DNA of 64,000 bases, taken from an uncultured Alphaproteobacteria bacterium. Its GTDB lineage: Bacteria; Pseudomonadota; Alphaproteobacteria; RF32; CAG-239. The translations under genes were made by a program, and so were the position numbers. The notes below the pieces were generated by a model. That model made no database searches and was not told where the DNA came from. It saw only the letters and a list, made by a program, of their open reading frames with translations. The stretch's first letter is position 1. The number at the start of each line of letters is the position of its first letter. Where the stretch lies: assembly GCA_934255405.1 (NCBI GenBank), contig CAKQNT010000008.1, positions 1 through 64,000 of the forward strand. The letters are read 5' to 3'. Positions 22,254-32,547 of the stretch are shown in pieces.

Positions 22254-22811
22254 TCATTGTTTGTGATGTTGTTTAACAATGTATTTGGCCCCAACAATAA
22301 TGCCGGCGCAAACCATAATTGCCAACAACACAATAAAATTCAATATCACTGCTGCCAAAGCAGCAAACAGAACTGCGAGTATAATGCAAGTTCCTTGCAT
22401 TAGCATTATAAAAAGATTAATGGCAAATATTGCCAAAAATACAATAAAGCTTATGGCTAAGCACAGCTTTATGACCCTTAAGAGCTCGGTCTCGCAAGTG
22501 GTGAATTCTCGCCAAAACTTGCGAGGATATGTGCAAATGTAGCCGATGCCGGCTAAGATTGAGCACGATACAGCGGTTACAAAACCGATGGCAAGCCAGT
22601 CGTTAATGCGGCTGGTTGGAGCAAAAATATTGCTTTCCATTCCGGCGGTGATGAATCCGCAAAGCAGAGCAATTGCAAATGTTGCCTTACCGGCTAATTT
22701 CATACACTTGGCCGAAAATTTAAAGTTGGCCTGTTCGTTTGTGCTTAAGGCATACATAACTCCACAAATCAGAGCTAAAACGGCGGTGCAGATGTCTAAA
22801 AAAATGTTCAT
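22254..22811 (-). CDS. Small multi-pass membrane protein, function unknown
   Basis: This 185-residue protein has about five transmembrane segments: FLDICTAVLALICGVMYAL, ATFAIALLCGFITAG, WLAIGFVTAVSCSILAGIGY, VIKLCLAISFIVFLAIFAI and a long C-terminal pair (AVLFAALAAVILNFIVLLAI). I recognise no family. It lies alone between rplL and rpoB on the opposite strand, where most relatives have no gene. No clear ribosome site precedes the ATG. Confidence 0.7.
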   Translation of the reverse strand: MNIFLDICTAVLALICGVMYALSTNEQANFKFSAKCMKLAGKATFAIALLCGFITAGMESNIFAPTSRINDWLAIGFVTAVSCSILAGIGYICTYPRKFWREFTTCETELLRVIKLCLAISFIVFLAIFAINLFIMLMQGTCIILAVLFAALAAVILNFIVLLAIMVCAGIIVGAKYIVKQHHKQ

Positions 22812-23124
22812 AATGCTTAAAATTTAATGTTAATAATTTTGTTTGAGCCTTCAATATAAAACTTGTAACATCAAAAGTCAATAAATTACGAATTTGTGGC
22901 AAAAATAGTGTTGCAAATTGAATCGCTTAGGTGTACAAGAAAGCGAATTTTCGAAAATTATTTATACGAATCGGCGAGAGATTGGGTGCAATGCCACGGG
23001 TGCCGCCGTTTCACACGCATTTCTTATTTTGTAACGTTACAGTAAATAACCCTCTGCGCGCGGGATTCAGCCCTTATGACTGGTGGTATGGCCGCAGATT
23101 TTAACCAAAAAAGGATAATACACG
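22812..23124 (+). promoter_or_regulatory. rpoBC upstream region with possible promoter
   Basis: A candidate TTGCAA (22911-22916), 17-bp spacer and TACAAG (22934-22939) leaves a leader of about 180 nt containing GC-rich segments (CACGGGTGCCGCCGTTTC, CTGCGCGCGGGATTCAGC). AAAGGA lies 10 nt before the rpoB ATG. No gene is seen. Confidence 0.4.
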
Positions 23125-26100
23125 ATGAAGGAATCTTATACGAGCAAAAGACGTGTAAGAAGAAACTTCGGCCGAATCGACGCTGTTGCCGATATGCCGA
23201 ATCTGATTGAAGTTCAGACTGGTTCTTATAACAGCTTTATTCAAGCCCAAGGCGCTGAAAAATGTGAATTCGGTTTGGAAGAAGTATTCAAATCAATTTT
23301 CCCGATTAAAGACTTTTCCGGTAACGGCGAATTGGAGTTTGTAAACTATGAACTCGAAGAGCCGAAGTATGATGTTGATGAGTGCATTAAGCGTGATATG
23401 ACTTATGCCGCTCCGGTGAAGGCTACTTTGCGTTTGGTGGTTTGGGATACCGATGAAGCTACCGGTGCCAAATCTATCCATGACATTAAAGAGCAAGATG
23501 TCTATATGGGTGATATCCCGTTGATGACCGATAAGGGCACATTTATTTTTAATGGTACCGAGCGCGTAGTTGTATCTCAGATGCACCGTTCTCCGGGCGT
23601 GTTCTTTGATCATGACAAAGGCAAAACCATGGCCAGCGGTAAATATTTGTTTGCTGCCCGCATTATTCCTTATCGCGGTTCTTGGTTGGATTTTGAATTT
23701 GACGCCAAAGATTTGGTATATGCTCGTATTGACCGCCGCCGTAAATTGCCGGTGACTTCTATCCTTTATTCTTTGTATTCTAAAGAGACAGAAGACAAAA
23801 TTGCCGCTTTGGCTAAAAAAGGCAAAAAGATTGATCCGGCAGAAATCAAAGGTATGGATAAAGAAGAAATTCTGAATTATTTCTATGAAACCGATGATTA
23901 TGTTTCTGATAAAAAGGCTTGGAAAGTTAAGTTTGTTCCGGCTCGTATGAAAGGCGTTAAGTTTGAGTTTGATCTGGTTAACGCTGCCAACGGCGAAGTC
24001 GTATTGGAGCAGGGCAAAAAACTTTCTCCTCGCAGCGCTCAGAAATTGGCCGATGAGGGTTTGGAATATTACAAAGTTACTCCGGAGCAGATGATCGGTA
24101 AATTCTTGGCTCACAATATTGTGGTTGCCAAAACCGGAGAAGTTTTGGCAGAAGCCGGCGACGAAATTACTCAAGAGATGTTGGATAAATTTGCCGAAAA
24201 CAAAATTACCGAAATTAAAACTTTGTTTGTTGACGGTGTGAACGTTGGTCCATACATTCGCAATACCTTGGCTTCTGATAAAAACAGCTGCCGTGAAGAG
24301 GCTTTGTTGGATATCTATAGAGTTATGCGTCCGGGTGATCCTCCAACATACGAGACAGCTGATCAGATGTTCTACAGCTTGTTCTTTGACAAAGATCGCT
24401 ATGATTTGTCTTCGGTTGGTCGTGTTAAAATCAATTCTGCGTTGGATATTTCTTTTGAAGATGCTCCGGATACTTTGGGCACCCTCCGCAAAGACGATAT
24501 TTTACGCATTGTTAAGAGACTTTGTGAATTGCGCGATGGTAAGGGCGAAGTTGACGATATTGACCACTTGGGCAATCGCCGCGTTCGTTCTGTAGGCGAA
24601 TTGATGGAGAATCAATACCGCATGGGATTGCTGCGTATGGAGCGGGCAATTCGCGAGCGTATGAGCTCTGAGAACTTGAATAATGTAAAACCGCAGGATT
24701 TGGTTAATGCAAAGCCGATAGCCTCGGTTATCCGCGAGTTCTTCGGTTCTTCTCAGTTGTCTCAGTTTATGGATCAGAACAACCCGTTGTCAGAGATTAC
24801 TCACAAGCGTCGTTTGTCGGCATTGGGCCCCGGCGGTTTGTCTCGTGATCGTGCCGGATTTGAGGTTCGAGACGTGCACCCGACTCACTATGGTCGTATC
24901 TGCCCGATTGAGACACCTGAAGGTCCGAACATTGGTTTGATTAACTCTTTGTCTACTTATGCTCGTATCAACAAATACGGCTTTATTGAGTGCCCGTATC
25001 GCAAAGTTGTAAACGGCAAAGTAAGCAGCGATGTTGTATATTTGTCTGCAGACGAAGAGGGCAAATATCGTATTGCGGAAGCAAACGCTAAAGTTAAGGA
25101 CGATGGCAGCTTTGAAAATGATTTGATTGCTTGTCGCAAGGCCGGTGAGTTTGAGTTTGCGCATCCGGCAGAGATTGACTTTATTGACGTTTCTCCGAAG
25201 CAGTTGGTTTCTGTTGCTACAGCCTTGATTCCGTTCTTGGAAAATGACGATGCGAACCGTGCTTTGATGGGTGCTAACATGCAGCGCCAGGGCGTGCCTT
25301 TGCTTCGTTCTGAAGCTCCGTTGGTCGGTACCGGTGTTGAGGGCGTGGTTGCTAAAGATTCCGGCGCTACAGTGGTTTGTAAGGCTGATGGTATTGTTGA
25401 TGCCGTAGATGCTAACCGCATTGTGGTTCGCTCCAAAGATGAGCATGCCGCAGATGCCGGTGTTGAAATCTATCGTTTGCAAAAATTCCGTCGTTCTAAC
25501 CAAAACACCTGTATTAATCAGGTTCCGCTGGTTAAGGTTGGTGATGAGGTTCATGTCGGTGATATTATGGCCGATGGTCAGTGTACCGATATGGGTGAGT
25601 TGGCTTTGGGTAAGAACGTTTTGGTTGCCTTTATGCCATGGAACGGTTTGAACTACGAAGATGCGATCTTGCTCTCCGAAAGAATTTCTCGCGACGATGT
25701 CTTTACCTCTCTTCATATTGAAGAATTTGAGGTTATGGCTCGTGACACCAAACTGGGTCAGGAAGAAATCACCCGCGATATTCCGAACGTTGGTGAGGAA
25801 GCGCTGCGCAATCTTGACGAAGCCGGTATTGTTTACATCGGCGCTGAAGTTAAAGCTGGCGATATCCTGGTTGGTAAGGTTACTCCTAAAGGTGAGTCTC
25901 CGGTTACTCCTGAAGAAAAATTGTTGCGGGCAATCTTTGGCGAAAAAGCCTCTGATGTTCGCGATACTTCTTTGCGTGTTCAGCCGGGTATTGAGGGTAT
26001 TGTGGTCGATGTTCATGTATTCTCTCGCCGCGGAGTGGAGAAAGATGAGCGTGCTTTGACTATTGAACAGGAAGAAATTTCTGCACTGGCAAAAGACCGC

Positions 26101-27300
26101 GATGATGAAATTGCCATTATTCGCCGTAACGTTGAAGCTCGTTTGAAAGCTATGTTAATCGGTCAGAAAGTGGTTGATGCTCCGAAGGGTACGTTTGCCA
26201 AAAACGCTGAAGTTACTGAAGAAAAATTGGCGGAGATTCCGTCTTCTCAGTGGCGCAAGATTGTGGTTAAAGACGAGGCTGTTATGGCTAATATTGAGGA
26301 ACTCCTCAATGCCTATGACAATCGTTTGGCCAAAATCCAGAAACACTTTGATGATAAGGTAGAAAAAGTACAGCGTGGTGATGATTTGTTGCCGGGTGTA
26401 TTGAAGATGGTTAAGGTATTTATTGCTACCAAACGTAAGATTCAAACCGGTGATAAAATTGCCGGACGTCATGGTAACAAAGGTACGATTTCTCGTGTTC
26501 TGCCGCTGCAGGATATGCCTTATATGGAAGATGGTACACCGGTTGATATCGTATTGAACCCGTTGGGCGTTCCGTCTCGTATGAACGTGGGACAAATTTT
26601 GGAAACTCACCTTGGTTGGGCCGCTCAGAAACTCGGACAACAGCTCAATGAACTGTTGGAACAGTATAAAGCAGGTCAGGCCAACGAGAAAGAACTGCGC
26701 GCCAAACTTAAGGACGTTTATGGCGAAAAACAATATAAACGTGAGATTGCCGACATGAGCATGGAAGATTTGGAATTGATGATTCCGAACCTGAAACGCG
26801 GTGTGCCGATGGCAACTCCGGTATTTGACGGTGCTACCGGCGATGACATCAATGAGATGTTGTCTAAGGCCGGTTTGCCGACATCCGGTCAGATTGATTT
26901 GTATGACGGCCGTACCGGTGAGAAGTTTGACCGTAAGGTTACTGTTGGTATCATTTATATGATTAAACTGCACCACATCGTAGACGAGAAGATGCACGCC
27001 CGCTCGGTTGGTCCGTACAGCTTGGTTACTCAGCAGCCGTTGGGTGGTAAGGCTCAGTTCGGTGGACAACGTTTCGGTGAAATGGAAGTTTGGGCTTTGC
27101 AGGCTTATGGTGCTGCTTATACCTTGCAGGAAATGCTGACTGTCAAATCTGATGACGTTAACGGACGTACCAAAGTTTATGAGGCTATTGTTCGTGGCGA
27201 AGATAGTTTTGAGGCCGGTGTTCCGGAATCTTTCAACGTTCTGACCAAAGAAATTAAATCTTTGTGCTTGAATGTTGAACTGTTGAACGAAGAAGTTTAG
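23125..27300 (+). CDS. rpoB: DNA-directed RNA polymerase subunit beta
   Basis: This 1391-residue protein is full length. Visible landmarks are SYNSFIQAQGAEKCEFGLEE (protrusion start), the rifampicin region (FFGSSQLSQFMDQNNPLSEI, then HKRRLSALGPGGL), ETPEGPNIGLINSL, the NYEDAILLSERI segment and the C-terminal GQRFGEMEVWALQAYGAAY. The rifampicin-pocket residues (Ser-Gln-Phe-Met-Asp-Gln-Asn, His-Lys-Arg-Arg) look wild type. It forms one jaw of the active-site cleft. rpoC follows after 19 nt. Confidence 0.99.
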   Translation: MKESYTSKRRVRRNFGRIDAVADMPNLIEVQTGSYNSFIQAQGAEKCEFGLEEVFKSIFPIKDFSGNGELEFVNYELEEPKYDVDECIKRDMTYAAPVKATLRLVVWDTDEATGAKSIHDIKEQDVYMGDIPLMTDKGTFIFNGTERVVVSQMHRSPGVFFDHDKGKTMASGKYLFAARIIPYRGSWLDFEFDAKDLVYARIDRRRKLPVTSILYSLYSKETEDKIAALAKKGKKIDPAEIKGMDKEEILNYFYETDDYVSDKKAWKVKFVPARMKGVKFEFDLVNAANGEVVLEQGKKLSPRSAQKLADEGLEYYKVTPEQMIGKFLAHNIVVAKTGEVLAEAGDEITQEMLDKFAENKITEIKTLFVDGVNVGPYIRNTLASDKNSCREEALLDIYRVMRPGDPPTYETADQMFYSLFFDKDRYDLSSVGRVKINSALDISFEDAPDTLGTLRKDDILRIVKRLCELRDGKGEVDDIDHLGNRRVRSVGELMENQYRMGLLRMERAIRERMSSENLNNVKPQDLVNAKPIASVIREFFGSSQLSQFMDQNNPLSEITHKRRLSALGPGGLSRDRAGFEVRDVHPTHYGRICPIETPEGPNIGLINSLSTYARINKYGFIECPYRKVVNGKVSSDVVYLSADEEGKYRIAEANAKVKDDGSFENDLIACRKAGEFEFAHPAEIDFIDVSPKQLVSVATALIPFLENDDANRALMGANMQRQGVPLLRSEAPLVGTGVEGVVAKDSGATVVCKADGIVDAVDANRIVVRSKDEHAADAGVEIYRLQKFRRSNQNTCINQVPLVKVGDEVHVGDIMADGQCTDMGELALGKNVLVAFMPWNGLNYEDAILLSERISRDDVFTSLHIEEFEVMARDTKLGQEEITRDIPNVGEEALRNLDEAGIVYIGAEVKAGDILVGKVTPKGESPVTPEEKLLRAIFGEKASDVRDTSLRVQPGIEGIVVDVHVFSRRGVEKDERALTIEQEEISALAKDRDDEIAIIRRNVEARLKAMLIGQKVVDAPKGTFAKNAEVTEEKLAEIPSSQWRKIVVKDEAVMANIEELLNAYDNRLAKIQKHFDDKVEKVQRGDDLLPGVLKMVKVFIATKRKIQTGDKIAGRHGNKGTISRVLPLQDMPYMEDGTPVDIVLNPLGVPSRMNVGQILETHLGWAAQKLGQQLNELLEQYKAGQANEKELRAKLKDVYGEKQYKREIADMSMEDLELMIPNLKRGVPMATPVFDGATGDDINEMLSKAGLPTSGQIDLYDGRTGEKFDRKVTVGIIYMIKLHHIVDEKMHARSVGPYSLVTQQPLGGKAQFGGQRFGEMEVWALQAYGAAYTLQEMLTVKSDDVNGRTKVYEAIVRGEDSFEAGVPESFNVLTKEIKSLCLNVELLNEEV

Positions 27301-27319
27301 GCTGAGGAGAAATTAGAAT

Positions 27320-30300
27320 ATGAATGATATTATGAAATATTTTGGTCAGCAGGTATCTGGCGAATCTTTTGACCAAATCAAAATTTCAATCGCTTCGCCT
27401 GAACAGATCCGTTCATGGTCTTATGGTGAGGTTAAAAAGCCGGAAACTATTAACTACCGCACATTTAAGCCGGAAAGAGACGGTTTGTTCTGTGCTCGTA
27501 TTTTTGGTCCGGTTAAGGATTATGAGTGCTTGTGCGGCAAATACAAACGCATGAAGTATCGCGGCGTTGTCTGCGAAAAGTGCGGTGTTGAAGTTACACT
27601 TGCCAAAGTTCGTCGTGAGAGAATGGGACATATTGAGTTGGCCGCTCCGGTTGCTCATATTTGGTTCCTGAAATCTCTGCCGAGCCGTATCGCAATGATT
27701 ACCGATATTCCAATGAAGTCTTTGGAGAGAGTTCTCTACTTTGAAAACTACATTGTGATTGAACCGGGGTTGACTCCGTTGGCCGTTAATCAGCTCTTGA
27801 CTGAAGAACAGTATCAGGAAGCAATTGATGAATATGGCGAAGATTCTTTCCGTGCCGGTATCGGTGCGGAGGCAATCCGCGAAATCTTGGCTGCCATCGA
27901 TTTGGAAGGCGAGCGTAAGAATATTCGTGAAGAGCTTAAGGATAATGCTTCTGAGGCCAAACGCAAAAAATTGGTTAAGCGTTTGAAGATTATTGAATCT
28001 TTCATTGAATCCAATACCAAGCCGGAATGGATGATTTTGACAGTTCTGCCGGTTATTCCGCCAGAGTTGCGTCCGTTGGTTCCGCTTGATGGCGGGCGTT
28101 TTGCTACCTCTGATTTGAACGATTTGTATCGTCGCGTAATTAACCGTAACAATCGTCTGAAACGTCTGATTGAGCTGCATGCTCCGGACATTATTATCCG
28201 TAACGAAAAGCGTATGTTGCAGGAATCTGTCGATGCTTTGTTTGATAATGGCCGCCGCGCTCGCGCGATTACCGGCACTAACAAGCGTCCGCTGAAATCT
28301 TTGTCTGATATGCTTAAAGGTAAGCAGGGACGTTTCCGTCAAAACTTGTTGGGTAAACGTGTTGACTATTCCGGTCGTTCGGTTATTACGGTTGGTCCGG
28401 AACTCAAACTGCAACAGTGCGGTTTGCCGAAAAAGATGGCTCTGGAACTGTTTAAGCCCTTTGTATATGCAAAATTGGAGCTTTATGGTCACGCCACTAC
28501 AATTAAGGCCGCTAAGCGTATGGTTGAAAAAGAGCGTCCGGAAGTTTGGGATATCTTGGAAGAGGTTATTCGTGAGCATCCGGTATTGCTGAACCGCGCG
28601 CCGACACTGCACCGTTTGGGTATTCAGGCGTTTGAGCCGGTATTGGTAGAAGGTAAGGCTATTCACCTGCATCCGTTGGTATGTACCGCGTTCAACGCTG
28701 ACTTCGATGGTGACCAAATGGCGGTTCACGTTCCGTTGTCAATTGAGGCTCAGTTGGAATCTCGCGTATTGATGATGTCTACTAACAATATCTTGTCACC
28801 GGCATCCGGTAAGCCGATTATTGTTCCGACACAAGATATGGTATTGGGTATTTATTATCTGACATACGACGCAGAAGGTATGGCCGGCGAGGGTATGTGC
28901 TTCTCTGACTTTAACGAAGTTCAGTTGGCTCTGAACGAGAAAGCAGTTGACCTACACGCCAAGATTAAATGCCGTATGGAATATGTAAACGATGAGGGCA
29001 AACTGGTTAAAGGTTTGGTTGAAACCACTCCGGGACGCATTATCGTTTCTGAGACTTTGCCTAAGCATGAGAATGTTCCGTTCTCTTTGGTTAACCGCTT
29101 GTTGCGTAAGAAAGAAATCGGTGAACTTATCGATATTATCTATCGTCATTGCGGACAGAAAGAAACCTGTATGTTTGTAGACAAGATTATGACTCTTGGC
29201 TTTACTAACGCATGCAAGGCGGGTATCTCGTTTGGTAAAGATGACTTGATTGTTCCTGATGCCAAAAAAGAACTTATTGCCGAAACCGAAAAGCAGGTTA
29301 AGGAATTTGAAGAGCAGTATCAGAACGGTCTTATCACCAAGGGCGAAAAATACAACAAAGTGGTTGATATTTGGGCTGCTTGTACTGATAAAGTTGCCGA
29401 TGAAATGATGAAGAACATTTCTAAGACCGAGCATGGCTACATCAACTCCGTGTATATGATGGCTCACTCAGGCGCCCGCGGTTCTGCCGCTCAAATGCGC
29501 CAGTTGGCAGGTATGCGTGGTTTGATGGCTAAACCGTCAGGCGAAATTATTGAGCAGCCGATTATCTCAAACTTTAAAGAAGGCTTGACCGTGCTTGAGT
29601 ACTTTAACTCTACACACGGTGCTCGTAAAGGTTTGGCAGATACCGCTCTGAAGACCGCTAACTCCGGTTATTTGACCCGTCGTTTGGTTGATGTTGCTCA
29701 AGATGTGGTTATTACCGAGACAGATTGCGGAACCGAGCGCGGTATTATCGTTCGTCCGGTTGTTGATGGCGGCAACGTTGTTGTTTCTATCGGCGACAGA
29801 ATTCTTGGTCGTACCATTCAAGAGGACATTGTTCATCCGGAAAGCGGCGAAGTTTTGGTCAAGAAAGGCAAGTTGATTGATGAAAACGATGTTGAAATCG
29901 TTGAAGCTGCCGGTGTTGAACAAGTTAAGATTCGTTCGGTATTGACTTGCGAAAGCAAGGACGGCGTTTGCGCAGCTTGTTATGGTCGTGATTTGGCTCG
30001 AGGTACTCCGGTTAACGTCGGTGAAGCTGTCGGTGTTATTGCCGCTCAGTCAATCGGTGAGCCCGGTACTCAGCTGACTATGAGAACCTTCCACATCGGT
30101 GGTGCGGCTCAGAAAGGTGCTGAACAAGCATCTGTTGAAATTCCGTTTGCCGGTGAGCTTAAGCTTGAAAACAACCATACTGTTACCAACAGCGAAGGCC
30201 ACGCAATTGTATTGTCTCGTAACTGCGAAATCGTTATTGTTGATGCTCAGGGGCGTGAGAAATCTCGTCATCATGTTCCTTATGGTACCAAGATTTTGGC

Positions 30301-31474
30301 GGCTGAAGGCGCAAAGGTTAAGAAGGGACAGAAAGTTGCAATTTGGGATCCGTTTACCGTTCCGGTTATTACTGAAAAAGCCGGTAAGGTTGAGTTGGTT
30401 GACTTGATTAACAACGTGTCTGTTCGCGAGAACACCGACGAGACTACCGGTATTGTTTCTAAGGTTGTTATTGATTGGCGTTCTAATTCCGGTTCTGCCG
30501 GTTTGAAACCGAGTATTATGATCTTGGACGGCAAAGGTAAGCATGTTGTGGGTGATAACGGCAAAGAAATTCGTTACTATATGTCGGCTGATGCGATTTT
30601 GTCGGTGGACAATGGTGATGAGGTTAAAGTCGGCGACGTTATTGCTCGTATTCCGAGAGAAAGCTCAAAAACTAAGGATATTACCGGTGGTTTGCCGCGT
30701 GTTGCCGAGTTGTTTGAGGCTCGTCGTCCGAAAGATCCGGCAATTATCTCTGATATTGACGGTGTTGTTGAGTTTGGTAAGGATTACAAAGCAAAACAGC
30801 GCATTACCGTGGTTCCGAAGAAAGGTCAGCCGGTTGAGTATCTGATTCCGAAGGGACGTCATTTGGCGGTTCAAGACGGCGATGTTGTCAAGAAAGGTGA
30901 TTCTTTGGTTGACGGTATTCCGGCTCCGCACGATATCTTGCGAGTTCTGGGCGTTGAAAAATTGGCCGAATATCTGGTTAAGGAAGTTCAGGACGTATAT
31001 CGTTTGCAAGGTGTTAAGATTAACGACAAGCATATTGAAGTTATTGTTTCGCAAATGCTGCGTAAGGTTGAAATCCTCACTCCGGGTGACACAACCTTCC
31101 TGGTTGGCGAACAGGTTGACCGCGATGTGTTTGAGGCTGAAAATGCTAAGATGGTTGCTAATGGTGAAACTCCGGCTACTGCCGATCCGATTTTGCTCGG
31201 TATCACCAAGGCCTCTTTGCAGACCAAGTCGTTTATCTCTGCCGCATCGTTCCAAGAGACAACTCGTGTATTGACCGAGGCCGCTGTTGAAGGCAAAGTT
31301 GATACTCTGAAAGGTTTGAAAGAGAACGTTATCGTCGGACGCTTGATTCCGGCCGGTACCGGTACTGTTTTGAGAGCCTTGAAGAAGGTTGCCGCTCAGA
31401 ATGATAAAGAGATACAGGCTCTTAAAGCCGAGGCTGAAGAAGCCAAAGCTGTTGAAAATTCGGATAATGCATAG
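27320..31474 (+). CDS. rpoC: DNA-directed RNA polymerase subunit beta'
   Basis: This 1384-residue protein includes the first zinc site (CLCGKYKRMKYRGVVCEKCG), the lid and rudder region (GKRVDYSGRSVI), the catalytic NADFDGDQMAVH that holds the active-site magnesium, the bridge helix/trigger loop area (GARGSAAQMRQLAGMRGLM) and the second zinc site (CESKDGVCAACYGRDLARG). The alphaproteobacterial C-terminal insertions are present and the end is intact. It is transcribed with rpoB and followed by a strong terminator. Confidence 0.99.
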   Translation: MNDIMKYFGQQVSGESFDQIKISIASPEQIRSWSYGEVKKPETINYRTFKPERDGLFCARIFGPVKDYECLCGKYKRMKYRGVVCEKCGVEVTLAKVRRERMGHIELAAPVAHIWFLKSLPSRIAMITDIPMKSLERVLYFENYIVIEPGLTPLAVNQLLTEEQYQEAIDEYGEDSFRAGIGAEAIREILAAIDLEGERKNIREELKDNASEAKRKKLVKRLKIIESFIESNTKPEWMILTVLPVIPPELRPLVPLDGGRFATSDLNDLYRRVINRNNRLKRLIELHAPDIIIRNEKRMLQESVDALFDNGRRARAITGTNKRPLKSLSDMLKGKQGRFRQNLLGKRVDYSGRSVITVGPELKLQQCGLPKKMALELFKPFVYAKLELYGHATTIKAAKRMVEKERPEVWDILEEVIREHPVLLNRAPTLHRLGIQAFEPVLVEGKAIHLHPLVCTAFNADFDGDQMAVHVPLSIEAQLESRVLMMSTNNILSPASGKPIIVPTQDMVLGIYYLTYDAEGMAGEGMCFSDFNEVQLALNEKAVDLHAKIKCRMEYVNDEGKLVKGLVETTPGRIIVSETLPKHENVPFSLVNRLLRKKEIGELIDIIYRHCGQKETCMFVDKIMTLGFTNACKAGISFGKDDLIVPDAKKELIAETEKQVKEFEEQYQNGLITKGEKYNKVVDIWAACTDKVADEMMKNISKTEHGYINSVYMMAHSGARGSAAQMRQLAGMRGLMAKPSGEIIEQPIISNFKEGLTVLEYFNSTHGARKGLADTALKTANSGYLTRRLVDVAQDVVITETDCGTERGIIVRPVVDGGNVVVSIGDRILGRTIQEDIVHPESGEVLVKKGKLIDENDVEIVEAAGVEQVKIRSVLTCESKDGVCAACYGRDLARGTPVNVGEAVGVIAAQSIGEPGTQLTMRTFHIGGAAQKGAEQASVEIPFAGELKLENNHTVTNSEGHAIVLSRNCEIVIVDAQGREKSRHHVPYGTKILAAEGAKVKKGQKVAIWDPFTVPVITEKAGKVELVDLINNVSVRENTDETTGIVSKVVIDWRSNSGSAGLKPSIMILDGKGKHVVGDNGKEIRYYMSADAILSVDNGDEVKVGDVIARIPRESSKTKDITGGLPRVAELFEARRPKDPAIISDIDGVVEFGKDYKAKQRITVVPKKGQPVEYLIPKGRHLAVQDGDVVKKGDSLVDGIPAPHDILRVLGVEKLAEYLVKEVQDVYRLQGVKINDKHIEVIVSQMLRKVEILTPGDTTFLVGEQVDRDVFEAENAKMVANGETPATADPILLGITKASLQTKSFISAASFQETTRVLTEAAVEGKVDTLKGLKENVIVGRLIPAGTGTVLRALKKVAAQNDKEIQALKAEAEEAKAVENSDNA

Positions 31475-31568
31475 CCACAGTGGTTTGAGGGGACAGCAGA
31501 GAATTTAATAAATTAAAATTTTCAGTGTCCCCAAAATCACCAGTTTATTGCAAGAACTGAAGCATTTA

Positions 31569-31594
31569 AACTCCCGATAGTTCGGGAGTTTTTT
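31569..31594 (+). terminator. Terminator of rpoBC
   Basis: AACTCCCGA-TAGT-TCGGGAGTT, a 9-bp stem followed by TTTTTT, 95 nt after the rpoC stop. Confidence 0.93.
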
Positions 31595-31665
31595 GTTGCT
31601 TTTTAGATAGGTGATGTTATATTTATCTCAGTTTTAATTTATTATTTATTTAAATATATTTTATT

Positions 31666-32007
31666 ATGTTGTTTTTAGTTATTTTTCTGCTCTGTATTGT
31701 AGCAATACTGGCAGTTATGTTGCTTCAGGCCAATCTGAAAATCAGAGATTATCGGTTTTGCCGGAAATATGATTCTGAGTGTGAGCACATTTGTAAGGAA
31801 CGCCTTATGAATTGGATTCACAATTGTTTCTTTTTTGAGGAATTTAAGAATCCTCAGGAAATGTATGATGATTTGGAGAAGCTGACAGATGATGCTCGTC
31901 GAGATGTCTATCCTGAAGATAGAGCATTGGTGGATATGTATGAGCGTATCCTGAAAGATGTCAATCCGCTATGGCTGGAAAAAAAAGATGAAACCTTTCG
32001 GATTTGA
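31666..32007 (+). CDS. Small single-pass membrane protein, unknown
   Basis: This 113-residue protein has an N-terminal transmembrane segment (FLVIFLLCIVAILAVMLLQA) and a charged cytoplasmic tail with helical FKNPQEMYDDLEKLTDDARR. It has no ribosome site; the upstream sequence is a run of A/T. No family recognised. The next gene encodes another one-pass protein of similar size and upstream sequence. Confidence 0.6.
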   Translation: MLFLVIFLLCIVAILAVMLLQANLKIRDYRFCRKYDSECEHICKERLMNWIHNCFFFEEFKNPQEMYDDLEKLTDDARRDVYPEDRALVDMYERILKDVNPLWLEKKDETFRI

Positions 32008-32103
32008 CTGAGAGGTTTTGTTTATAAAAATGATTGCGCTTAAGCAAAATGATGTATAAACCGTGATTAGTTATTTATTACTAACCAATTAAAATTATTG
32101 ATT

Positions 32104-32412
32104 ATGATTGAATGGTATCCTTTTTTTCGCGCTATGTTTGGGGCGGCGGTGTTTTTGTTTTTGGTAATGGTGGTGACTGCAATAATATTGGCGGCGGTTG
32201 ACTATCGTAAGCGTAAACAGCAAAGACTTGCGCATGAGCAGAACATTGCCGAGCTGAAGAGACGCTTTGGGCAGATGTCAGATTTTCAGTTAAAAGTGTG
32301 GTGCAATACCTACAAAAAAGATTTTTTTGTTAGGTACCTTAATTGCGAGGCCAAACAAATAATTAATGATGAGCTGAAGAGACGCAAGATTTATGTTTAT
32401 AGCATTTCTTAA
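32104..32412 (+). CDS. Small single-pass membrane protein, unknown
   Basis: This 102-residue protein starts at the ATG 32104 (a TTG two codons earlier is possible). One transmembrane segment (AAVFLFLVMVVTAIILAAVD) is followed by a basic tail (YRKRKQQRLAHEQN) and a helical domain that repeats 'ELKRR' (IAELKRRFGQMSDFQL, DELKRRKIYVYS). Unrecognised. Spacing and layout match the preceding gene, suggesting a related origin. Confidence 0.6.
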   Translation: MIEWYPFFRAMFGAAVFLFLVMVVTAIILAAVDYRKRKQQRLAHEQNIAELKRRFGQMSDFQLKVWCNTYKKDFFVRYLNCEAKQIINDELKRRKIYVYSIS

Positions 32413-32424
32413 ACGCGTGGTGGC

Positions 32425-32457
32425 AAAAACTCCGAACTTTAAGTTTCGGAGTTTTTT
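32425..32457 (+). terminator. Terminator before uvrC
   Basis: AACTCCGAA-loop-TTCGGAGTT followed by TTTTTT. It ends the small membrane gene transcript. Confidence 0.85.
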
Positions 32458-32547
32458 ATTTGGGGAATAAAGAGGGGCTTGCTCAAATTAAATGCCTTGA
32501 AATATGAGAAAAAGCATTTAGTATTGTCTGTAAATGAGGATATTGGA

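Noticed and set aside
23293..31296. Long minus-strand open frames opposite rpoB and rpoC (about 290-440 residues)
   Set aside because: They mirror strongly conserved coding DNA, have no ribosome sites and give His/Asn/Phe-rich sequence typical of antisense frames.
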